64,000 bases of DNA, from assembly GCA_002483265.1 (NCBI GenBank), contig DLHO01000004.1:1-64000 (forward strand), in the 5' to 3' direction. Source of the DNA: Flavobacteriales bacterium UBA7666. Lineage in GTDB: Bacteria > Bacteroidota > Bacteroidia > Flavobacteriales_D > Crocinitomicaceae. The notes beneath the pieces were generated by a model, which was not told the origin of the DNA, searched no databases, and worked only from the letters and a program-made list of their open reading frames with translations. A program made the translations under genes and the position numbers. Below, piece by piece: positions 53,601 to 61,603 of the stretch (its first letter is position 1; each line of letters starts with the position of its first letter).

Positions 53601-54980
53601 GGTAGATTAGAAATCGACGAATTACGTACAATTACACGTAAGGGGGCAGATGGTGAAATGAAGACAATTGTTGTTGGACGTTCAGCTGAATTGAAAATTA
53701 CGGATCCGAAAACCGGAGTTGCTTTGATGACTTCAAATATCCCTTATGGTTCTGAAATGTTGGTTGAAAACAACATTACGGTGAAGAAAGGTGATATTAT
53801 CTGTAAATGGGACCAGTATAACGCGGTGATCATTTCTGAGGTATCAGGAAAAGTTTTATTTGAAAATATTATTGATGGTATTACTTACCGTGAGGAAGTC
53901 GATGAGCAAACAGGATTTACTGAAAAAGTAATCATTGAATCTCGCGACAAGAAGAAAAACCCTGCAATTCACATTATCGACCCTAAAACGAAAGAAGTAT
54001 TACGTGAGTACAACATCCCAGTTGATTCCCATATTTCTGTAGGTGAAGGTGACAAAGTGGAAGAAGGTGTTATCTTGGTTAAAATTCCTCGTGTTGCTGG
54101 TAAAACAGGGGATATCACAGGAGGTCTTCCTCGTGTAACGGAGTTATTCGAAGCACGTAACCCTTCTAACCCTGCAGTAGTTTCTGAAATTGATGGTATC
54201 GTTGAATTTGGAAAAATTAAACGTGGTAACCGTGAAATTCAGGTAACTTCTAAAGTAGGTGATGTTCGCAAATACTTGGTTCCGCTTTCTAAACATATCT
54301 TGGTACAAGAGAACGATTTCACTCGTGCGGGACAACCGCTATCTGATGGTGCAATTACACCAAACGATATCTTGAATATTCAAGGTCCTACGAAAGTACA
54401 AGAGTACATCGTAAATGAAATCCAAGAGGTTTACCGTCTACAAGGGGTAAAAATCAACGATAAACATTTCGAAGTAATCGTTCGTCAAATGATGTTGAAA
54501 GTGGAGATCGTAGATGCAGGAGATACACGATTCCTTGAAGGACAATCTGTTCACAAAGCAGACTTCATGGAAGAGAATGACTCTATCTACGGAATGAAAG
54601 TGGTAGTTGATGCCGGAGAATCTCCAACGCTTAAAGCGGGTCAAATTGTTTCTGCACGTAAGTTACGTGATGAGAACTCACAATTGAAACGTGCTGATAA
54701 GCAACTGGTTGAATCTCGTGATGCAGTTCCTGCAACTTCAACTCCATTGTTACAAGGTATTACCCGTGCTTCATTGCAGACACAATCATTCATCTCAGCT
54801 GCTTCCTTCCAGGAAACAACGAAAGTATTGAACGAGGCTGCAATCTCCGGAAAAGAAGATCACTTATTAGGTTTGAAAGAAAACGTAATTGTTGGTCACT
54901 TGATCCCGGCTGGTACAGGTGTACGTCGTTTCCAAAAAGTAATTGTTGCAAACAAAGAAGAATTGGATGCGATCTCTTAA
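50700..54980 (+). CDS. rpoC: RNA polymerase beta' subunit
   Basis: A 1426-residue beta' subunit. The N-terminal zinc ribbon is [20 protein letters not shown]. The catalytic Mg triad lies in [12 protein letters not shown] (about residue 478). The second zinc site ([13 protein letters not shown]) and the trigger-loop region ([16 protein letters not shown]) follow. It is 54 bases after rpoB and ends in a strong terminator. Confidence 0.99.
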   Translation: [1426 protein letters not shown]

Positions 54981-55004
54981 GATTTGATTATCTAAAAAAA
55001 TACG

Positions 55005-55040
55005 AATCCCCGAATTATTTATAAGTTCGGGGATTTTTTA
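55005..55040 (+). terminator. intrinsic terminator after rpoC
   Basis: AATCCCCGAA / TTCGGGGATT with an 11-base loop and T6. The stem is the same as in the terminator at 55992-56030. Confidence 0.9.
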
Positions 55041-55093
55041 TTCCAACCATTTTTTTTTCACCATTATGTATAAAACACCTTAAAATCAAAAAA

Positions 55094-55975
55094 ATGAAAA
55101 AATCAGTACTCTTAATTTTAAGTTTGCTGCTTGGCGGGATGTTCGCAGGAGCTCAAACAATTGCATATCAACCGCTACATGGAAATTACACGCAGTATGT
55201 TTACCAGAATCAGCATTGGAATGGAAGTGAGAATGTGGAATCATTCAGCAAAACAATTTGGTCAGGTGATACAACGATTAACGGAGAAACGTATACCCGT
55301 ATTTTCCAGGAAGGACTTTATATTGGAGGAATCCGCGAAGACATTCCGAATCAAAAACGTTTTTTGGTCGATCTGAATGACGTGGAGAAGGATATCACAA
55401 TTGATCATTTTCTTGCTGCTGGAACTTTTATAACAGATAGCTCAAAGTATTTAAATGCCTTTAAAACTTATTCGGCATACATCGATGGAAATTACGATTC
55501 ACTTTATGTCGACCATGTAGATAGTATTTTGGAGGGAAACGGAACTTATAGTGCTACATATCATCTTAGAAGACTTCCACAACCGAACACTTTTGTCTTT
55601 AATACTTACAGGGGTCTCTTGCATTATCAAAAATTGGAATATGTGACAGAACAGGTTTGCTATCGCGAAGATGGTGAACAAACTCTACCCGGATAAGAAA
55701 CACCATGGACCTTCATGTGCGACCTTGGAATCTCGGAGAATAATTTATTGGAAGTAAGTATCAGTCCAAATCCTTCAACGAATTTTATTGAACTGTCTGG
55801 GAAAGATCTTCCCTTGATCAAGGAGTTAACTATTTATGATCTAAACGGGAAGATGGTAAAATACATTCCTCAATCTGAAATTAACACAAGAATTTCATTG
55901 GAGGAATTGGAAAACGGTGTTTACCTGCTTGCATTAAATGGAAATTCAAAGATCTTACGATTAATTAAACAATAA
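55094..55975 (+). pseudogene. T9SS type A cargo gene with one in-frame stop
   Basis: A signal peptide (MKKSVLLILSLLLGGMFAGAQ) leads a 200-codon frame ending at TAA 55694-55696. Translation of the same frame continues without shift (ETPWTFMCDLGISENN) into a complete type A sorting domain (VSISPNPSTNFIEL... ENGVYLLALNG... LRLIKQ), ending at 55975. The full product would be 293 residues. One nonsense change, a sequencing error, or read-through explains it. An internal ATG at 55715 would make only a sorting domain without signal peptide. Confidence 0.8.
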
Positions 55976-55991
55976 TAAAGCTCAAATAGAA

Positions 55992-56030
55992 GAAATCCCC
56001 GAATTACTCAGTAGTTCGGGGATTTCTTTT
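55992..56030. terminator. intrinsic terminator between convergent genes
   Basis: GAAATCCCCGAA / TTCGGGGATTTC, a 12-bp perfect stem with an 11-base loop, T-rich on plus. The core stem equals that of the rpoC terminator; it may also stop the M43 gene on minus. Confidence 0.85.
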
Positions 56031-56049
56031 ATGGTGTGAAATGACTAGC

Positions 56050-57540
56050 TTATTCTTTATAAATAACCATCTGGCTGGTCACACCACTTTCCATCTCTAT
56101 CGTAATGATATGGAATTGATTGCTTTCGAGCGATTCGATCAATAACGGATCGTTCACTTCTGCTTCATTGAGTAGCGTGAAGGTCATCTCGGGAGAACCA
56201 AGGAAGGGTGTGGATACTACACTTCCACTGATTGCCATTTCATCCACGCAGATCATTCCCCTGGTGCAAATGTTATTAATTTGATAGGTCTGTTTGTTGC
56301 TGAACTCCAGTACTTTTACTTTGAATTGCAACACGTTCTTTACGACCGCGATATCGTCCGGAAGTGCGCTCACTGCATCCGGAGCCTGAGTATTGACGAA
56401 TACATAATGAAATCCTTTCTGAAAACGGTTCTGCATGAGGATATTTCTGCAAACTGTCGCTCCACCGGGTATAGGGGTTATCGATATGATATCATTGCCG
56501 GCAACATCCAGGATTTCAAAAGGTTGGTATAGACTTAGAATGGTATTTGAAATGAGCGAAAGGAAATTGGTTCCGCCACCGAGCATCGGTTCTATGTTTT
56601 CCCGCATGAAGACTCCCTGACCCGGCGTAAAGTGATCCTGGCAGGCAATGTGCTCGGGCAGATTGATGTTCATGTAATTCCGTATCGGAACAAGCTCATC
56701 TTTGAAGGGAACATTGATACAATCTCTTTGCAGCCCGATGTAGATACAGTTTTCCACTTCTTCTGCGGTATAAAACGAGGGAGAGGCAGGAGTATCGGCC
56801 ACATAATCGCCTGTTATATCGGCATTGTAATCGGGCGAACGCGGATCCCTGGTAACGTGCTCACAAACGGAAGCGTTGTTACAGCCACCTCTGTTCGTAT
56901 GTCTCAGACCGAAAATATGGCCTACTTCGTGTAGCATAACACCTGTATTAAAGTACTCTGCCATCATGAATATGTTTGGCAGATTGAACGTTCCGGCGGG
57001 TGTAACCGTAGGAAGATCCTGCAGGGTTCCGGGAATGACAATGTCATTCAGGTCTCCGGTGCAAGAGATGTACGTTTCCTGTTGGATGGCGTCGACGATG
57101 AAGATGTTGATCGCGTCGGAGCTATGATAGTTATTCGCGACGCTGTATGATTGCAAGTCGGAAGGTTTGGGAAAATTTTGATACACTCCCATCGCCGGAA
57201 TTTGCAGCGTCAGGTAATCCGTCTCGTTGATCTCGTTAAAACCCTGATATTTGAAATAGATTTTGAACTCCCCGAACTTAATGTTCAGATCCCTGATCAC
57301 GTTCATGATCTGCTCTTCCCCGATCGGTATGGTTCTGCTGCCATTGTCGTCGTTAACGACGTGGAATTGTACATTCAGGACAACCGGAGCATAGTCTTCC
57401 GGGATGAAGTCGGTGGGTCTGTTCAGGAGTGTATTGTTGTTTTCGAACAGGGGGTTTCCCGGGTAATCGTTCTCCAGGGAAACCTGGGCAAAACTGCCTA
57501 GTGATGTAAACAGTGTAAAGAAAAAAAGAATTTTTTTCAT
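56050..57540 (-). CDS. secreted M43-type zinc metalloprotease
   Basis: A 496-residue protein with a signal peptide (MKKILFFFTLFTSLGSFAQ). The zinc motif is HEVGHIFGLRH (His204, His208, His214; catalytic Glu205), as in the M43/pappalysin-cytophagalysin group. Cys residues nearby (GGCNNASVCEH) are also usual there. No clear T9SS sorting domain is seen at the C-terminus, although many relatives carry one. The gene looks more GC-rich than its neighbours, which could mean transfer. Confidence 0.85.
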   Translation of the reverse strand: MKKILFFFTLFTSLGSFAQVSLENDYPGNPLFENNNTLLNRPTDFIPEDYAPVVLNVQFHVVNDDNGSRTIPIGEEQIMNVIRDLNIKFGEFKIYFKYQGFNEINETDYLTLQIPAMGVYQNFPKPSDLQSYSVANNYHSSDAINIFIVDAIQQETYISCTGDLNDIVIPGTLQDLPTVTPAGTFNLPNIFMMAEYFNTGVMLHEVGHIFGLRHTNRGGCNNASVCEHVTRDPRSPDYNADITGDYVADTPASPSFYTAEEVENCIYIGLQRDCINVPFKDELVPIRNYMNINLPEHIACQDHFTPGQGVFMRENIEPMLGGGTNFLSLISNTILSLYQPFEILDVAGNDIISITPIPGGATVCRNILMQNRFQKGFHYVFVNTQAPDAVSALPDDIAVVKNVLQFKVKVLEFSNKQTYQINNICTRGMICVDEMAISGSVVSTPFLGSPEMTFTLLNEAEVNDPLLIESLESNQFHIITIEMESGVTSQMVIYKE

Positions 57541-57958
57541 GAATAGTGTTGTTAATTGTTCGTATTATCGGAGTTTCCGTTTTGGAAAGATAACTTTTAA
57601 GTTACAATTAACGATCCCATTGAATCAACGGTGCTGACAGAATACGATAAGAATGAACTCATTTATTCAGAGCTGGCTTCACTCATAAAAAAAGATGGAG
57701 GTTGTGTTTTTTAAGACTTTTTTTGGTAGGTTGGGTGTTCATTGGTTTGCAGGCAAGCCCTGATTTCCTTTTTGTCCAAAGATAGTTGCTCCTGAAATGA
57801 AAGTGACAAGTAAGATTATTTTTTCATGAATAGCAAGTTTTTAGAATTTCTCCTATTTGACAAATTTATGCCTCATTTCCTGATTCAGGAGTAAAACATG
57901 AGCAAAAAAAAGGAGGGAATCCGATTCCCTCCTTTAAGTTTAGTATCATTCCGATGAT
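57541..57958. other. 418-base region without an intact gene
   Basis: No complete frame. A start-less frame of 37 codons (57601-57714) reads like a protein tail (VTINDPIESTVLTEYDKNEL...). The right end holds the terminator of the next minus-strand gene. Confidence 0.55.
57909..57935 (-). terminator. intrinsic terminator of a minus-strand gene
   Basis: AAAGGAGGGAAT / ATTCCCTCCTTT, 12-bp stem with a 3-base loop; on minus it runs into T8. It lies 23 bases after the 57959-58894 gene. Confidence 0.88.
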
Positions 57959-58894
57959 TTACGGAGTAATAATCGGTTTCAAACCTCTTAATCCCATATC
58001 AGTTGGATAATCGTTTGCATTTCCATTTGGCAACAAAGGTTCATACTTGTGATCACCGTTTACGTCATACCACTCAAAACTTTGGTTAGTGGATAATGAC
58101 ATGGTACAAATAATATCCTGAGTTTCGTTTCCTGTAATCGTAAATGGAGTATCAAAATTTCCTGTTACAACACAAGATCCTGCAGGAACCGGTGATGTTG
58201 CAGACAATGGGTTTGGTACAGTTGTACTAGGAGCTTGTCCTTGAAAAACAACCCCAAGATTTTCAAATGCCCAATAACCTTGCAGTTTGTTTGCATTCAA
58301 TGTCAATGTCTGGTTCCAGATTTTGTAATTGGAGATATACGTATTAAACCCAACAAAAGAAGCAAGACGACCAGTGTAATCTACACCGTTATAAAGGTAA
58401 TCTACATCGTAATTTTGGTATGTTAAAGACATACGCACCCAATTATACGTGTCGGGAGAAATGTTTTTCAAAGGAATTTTGAGGAATACCTCATTATCAC
58501 CTTTAACAATTGCTTTACTGAAATCAACAGCATTTGAACCACCAGCAGTAGTTTCTGCTCCGTGATACAATATTTCACCTGCTCCTAATTGTGTATACAT
58601 GTTTTGAGCAAACTCAATGTAATGTGCACTCATTCCGTAAAATGTTGGAGATTGAGCCCAGTGATTTGCACCCACAGCAGCAGGATTTCCAAAGTTGTCC
58701 AAACGGGGAGCCAATGGGTCAAAATGTAATTTTACTATTAAGAATGGACCGGTCTCAGCTGTATAAGTACAACTTCCATCATCTTGAGTTGCTTTTGAAT
58801 TGTAATTCACGGCATTGGGATCCTTACAACCTTTTTTCTTACATCCTACTGAAATGATAGCAAGCAGGACAAGTAGAAGCGTTAGTTTTTTCAT
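57959..58894 (-). CDS. lipoprotein of MbnP-like or unknown family
   Basis: A 311-residue protein with a lipobox (LLAIISVGC) and a short Cys motif right after it (GCKDPNAVNYNSKATQDDGS), common in Bacteroidota surface lipoproteins. The rest is beta-rich, with FLIVKLHFDPLAP and a region resembling MbnP-type proteins, some of which bind copper. The family call is weak. A TATTTTTG -7 box lies upstream on minus. Confidence 0.7.
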   Translation of the reverse strand: MKKLTLLLVLLAIISVGCKKKGCKDPNAVNYNSKATQDDGSCTYTAETGPFLIVKLHFDPLAPRLDNFGNPAAVGANHWAQSPTFYGMSAHYIEFAQNMYTQLGAGEILYHGAETTAGGSNAVDFSKAIVKGDNEVFLKIPLKNISPDTYNWVRMSLTYQNYDVDYLYNGVDYTGRLASFVGFNTYISNYKIWNQTLTLNANKLQGYWAFENLGVVFQGQAPSTTVPNPLSATSPVPAGSCVVTGNFDTPFTITGNETQDIICTMSLSTNQSFEWYDVNGDHKYEPLLPNGNANDYPTDMGLRGLKPIITP

Positions 58895-58914
58895 GTTTTA
58901 GTGTTTTATAAGGG

Positions 58915-58922
58915 CAAAAATA
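58915..58922 (-). promoter_or_regulatory. predicted -7 box for the 57959-58894 gene
   Basis: The minus strand reads TATTTTTG, a full match, 20 bases before the start codon. No clear -33. Confidence 0.4.
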
Positions 58923-58972
58923 GAGAAAATAAAAGACTTGTTTATTTGGATAACGAATTCAGAACAACTCTG

Positions 58973-59854
58973 TTACTTTTTGTTAATCATATAAACAGCT
59001 GCAATTCCTAATAGACCACCGATAATGGTGTGGATTTCCAACTTTTCGCCCAGAATAGCAAAGGAGAATATTGCGGCGCTAAACGGTACAATAAAGATAA
59101 AACTGCTGGCCTTTTCTGCACCAATCTTAGAAGTGGCAAAAAAGTAAGTGGTAGTTGCCAATGTGACAGTAATGACACTTGAAAAAAGAACATTCCCCCA
59201 GAAATGGATATCAGTTGTTTGAATCATTTTGCCAATTTCTGTAAAGTTGCAGAATGGAATGAGACAAGCTAGCGTCACAAAATACATCCACCATGTGAAA
59301 GCGAACGGAGAACCGTATTTCGCAGATTTCGATGTAAATTTGCTCATAACAGACCAAATCAAGGCACTTAAGAGAAAAAAGAGATTTTCAGGTTTGGCAA
59401 AAATGTCTTCATTTCCCCAAACTTTTAAGAGCGTTAAACCGGCAATGATTCCGAAAAACAAACCAATGAACTCATTTTTAGTTGGTCTTTTCCAGTCAAT
59501 GAGCATTCCAAGACCATAAGCCATTACCGGGTTTAAAGTGGTAACTAAAATCCCTCCGGCTCCCGGACTTCCATTTTTAAGCCCGGCCAAAAAAGTGTAA
59601 TTATAGGTAGCCATCAGAACTCCTGCAATCAAAAGAAATGGAATTCCTTTTCTGGAAATAATCAATTTTGTTTTTAAAGGAATTAGAAGTAGTAGTAAAC
59701 TTACTACTACAAAACCATATCGAAAAACACCCAAATTAACCGGAGTGCCAAAGGATGTTAAGACCTTGTTTGATGACCAACTAACTCCCCAAACAATCAT
59801 GCTACAAATCATGACAATTGTTAGCATGGATTGAGAAGTTTGTTTTTCTTTCAT
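58973..59854 (-). CDS. EamA/DMT-family transporter
   Basis: A 293-residue membrane protein with ten predicted helices in two EamA repeats (for example PFLLIAGVLMATYNYTFLAG, then FIFIVPFSAAIFSFAILGEK). Members export amino acids or other metabolites; the substrate is not evident. The -7 box is four bases from its ATG, predicting a leaderless mRNA. It is divergent from the DUF3467 gene. Confidence 0.9.
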   Translation of the reverse strand: MKEKQTSQSMLTIVMICSMIVWGVSWSSNKVLTSFGTPVNLGVFRYGFVVVSLLLLLIPLKTKLIISRKGIPFLLIAGVLMATYNYTFLAGLKNGSPGAGGILVTTLNPVMAYGLGMLIDWKRPTKNEFIGLFFGIIAGLTLLKVWGNEDIFAKPENLFFLLSALIWSVMSKFTSKSAKYGSPFAFTWWMYFVTLACLIPFCNFTEIGKMIQTTDIHFWGNVLFSSVITVTLATTTYFFATSKIGAEKASSFIFIVPFSAAIFSFAILGEKLEIHTIIGGLLGIAAVYMINKK

Positions 59855-59858
59855 AGCG

Positions 59859-59866
59859 CAAAATTA
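59859..59866 (-). promoter_or_regulatory. predicted -7 box of the EamA gene, leaderless arrangement
   Basis: The minus strand reads TAATTTTG, a full match, with exactly four bases (CGCT) before the ATG at 59854. No good -33 TTG. Confidence 0.5.
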
Positions 59867-59910
59867 GTCAATATAGAAAGATGTTTATCGCTAATTAAAG
59901 AAAGCTTTTG

Positions 59911-59918
59911 TATTTTCG
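59911..59918 (+). promoter_or_regulatory. predicted -7 box of the DUF3467 gene, leaderless arrangement
   Basis: TATTTTCG, one mismatch to TAnnTTTG, with exactly four bases (TTGT) before the ATG at 59923. Confidence 0.4.
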
Positions 59919-59922
59919 TTGT

Positions 59923-60231
59923 ATGGAAAAAAATGACAATCAAATTAACATCGAGCTAAATGAGGAATTGGCGGAAGGAGTTTATTCTAACTTGGCTATA
60001 ATTACACATTCACAAGCTGAATTTGTTGCAGATTTTATTCAGATGATGCCCGGAATGCCAAAAGCAAAAGTGCGTTCAAGAGTAATTATGTCGCCACAAA
60101 ATGCAAAACGTTTGATGCGTGCATTGGCTGAGAATGTTCAAAAATATGAACAAGTAAATGGAGTTATTAATGATGTAGATACACCTCCATTTCCACCAAT
60201 GAATTTTGGAGGAACAACTAATCAGGCATAA
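59923..60231 (+). CDS. DUF3467 family protein
   Basis: 102 residues from ATG 59923. The core NIELNEELAEGVYSNLAIITHSQAEFVADFIQMMPG matches DUF3467, a small family conserved in Bacteroidota with no known function. Charged N-terminus and Pro-rich C-terminus (PPFPPMNFGG). An upstream in-frame TTG at 59908 is less likely. Confidence 0.85.
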   Translation: MEKNDNQINIELNEELAEGVYSNLAIITHSQAEFVADFIQMMPGMPKAKVRSRVIMSPQNAKRLMRALAENVQKYEQVNGVINDVDTPPFPPMNFGGTTNQA

Positions 60232-60271
60232 TTAACTGATTGATAAATTTTGGGTTCTTGAAGCCTCTTTT

Positions 60272-60283
60272 TTAACCGGTTAA
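60272..60283. repeat. 12-bp perfect palindrome upstream of the polysaccharide locus
   Basis: TTAACCGGTTAA, 17 bases before the flippase start codon; no T-run, so an operator is more likely than a terminator. Confidence 0.4.
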
Positions 60284-60300
60284 CCTTTAGAATTAAGAAA

Positions 60301-61581
60301 TTGCAAAGTAAACTGAGTAATAATAATCGATCCGAGTTTTCAAAGAATATTGTGAAATTGATGACAGGGACTGTTATAGCTCAATTGATGTCCATAGCTT
60401 TTTCTCCTGTCATTTCGCGCCTGTATTCGCCTGAAGAGTTTGGTTTATTTACAATAGTCAGTTCCATTTACGCACTAATTGTATTGATATCCGGAGGGAG
60501 ATATGAGGTGGCACTGATGGTTCCAAAACGGAATGTGGATGCCATCAATCTATTGGGGCTGTCTTTTTTTGTGAACCTTGGATTCCTTCTCTTGTCTTAC
60601 CTGGTACTTTTCATTTTGCCTTATTTTGGACTTCAGAATAAATTGGGATTTTGGTATTACCTGCTTCCCGTTTTTGTGTTTTTGATAGGTTTTGGACAAT
60701 GCCTGATAGCCTGGAATAACCGAAGGAAAAAGTACCGGAGTATTGTCAACTTCAGAATCACACAATCGTTACTCAATAATGTTTTTCCCATTTCCAACAG
60801 TCTTTTAAAAGTTCCGGTGAACGGGATCCTTTTGGGATATTTGGGTTCAGCTGTTATTTCACTCGGAGTTATTTTATTCCAGGTAAGGGCAGATTTCGCA
60901 TTGATACGGAAAGGAATCAGCATCGACCGGATGCTTTTTATGGCGAAGAAATATTCCAGGTTCCCATTGATCAACGCGCTTCAGGCACTTTTGGACGCTA
61001 TACAGATCAACGGACTTATTTATGTCATCTCTTTCCTGTTTGGAAATTACCAGGTTGGGATATTTTCGCTAGCGATCCGCATTTTGTTCGTACCGATGAG
61101 TTTTGCCGGTTCATCCATTGCACAGGTATTTTATCAGGAAGCAAATTCCAACATCCATGACAGTAAACCATTGATGCCTTTAATCAAGCGCACAATCAAA
61201 ATGAATTGCTTGTTGATTCTGCCGGTATTGTTTATCTTACTTTTTTTCGGCCCACAATTATTCGCCTTTGTTTATGGAAAGGAGTGGATGGAAGCAGGAG
61301 TCTATGCCCAGTATCTGTGCGTATGGATTTGTATGGATTTTATAAGAGCCCCTCTTTCCCAGATCCCCATTATCCTAAATAAACAACATGCATTGTTGAT
61401 TTCCTCCATTGTGAATAATGCGCTTTTATTTGGTTTGTTATTTTTGGGATCATTACAACATTACAACCTGAAAACCCTTTTATTGATTATATCCGTTCTT
61501 CAAGTTTTATATATCTTAGCATTAATTGTTTGGATTATAACTATTGCTAAGGAAGATGATACAAAGAGACTGAATCTCTAA
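60301..61581 (+). CDS. polysaccharide flippase (Wzx/MATE-like)
   Basis: A 426-residue membrane protein with about twelve helices and the flippase start FSKNIVKLMTGTVIAQLMSIAFSPVISRLYSPEEFG. It would move lipid-linked oligosaccharide units across the inner membrane. The TTG at 60301 is chosen because the N-terminal cytosolic segment is conserved in the family; the next ATG (60361) would remove it. First gene of a surface-polysaccharide cluster. Confidence 0.88.
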   Translation: MQSKLSNNNRSEFSKNIVKLMTGTVIAQLMSIAFSPVISRLYSPEEFGLFTIVSSIYALIVLISGGRYEVALMVPKRNVDAINLLGLSFFVNLGFLLLSYLVLFILPYFGLQNKLGFWYYLLPVFVFLIGFGQCLIAWNNRRKKYRSIVNFRITQSLLNNVFPISNSLLKVPVNGILLGYLGSAVISLGVILFQVRADFALIRKGISIDRMLFMAKKYSRFPLINALQALLDAIQINGLIYVISFLFGNYQVGIFSLAIRILFVPMSFAGSSIAQVFYQEANSNIHDSKPLMPLIKRTIKMNCLLILPVLFILLFFGPQLFAFVYGKEWMEAGVYAQYLCVWICMDFIRAPLSQIPIILNKQHALLISSIVNNALLFGLLFLGSLQHYNLKTLLLIISVLQVLYILALIVWIITIAKEDDTKRLNL

Positions 61582-61603
61582 AAAAACACAAGCTATTATT
61601 TAT

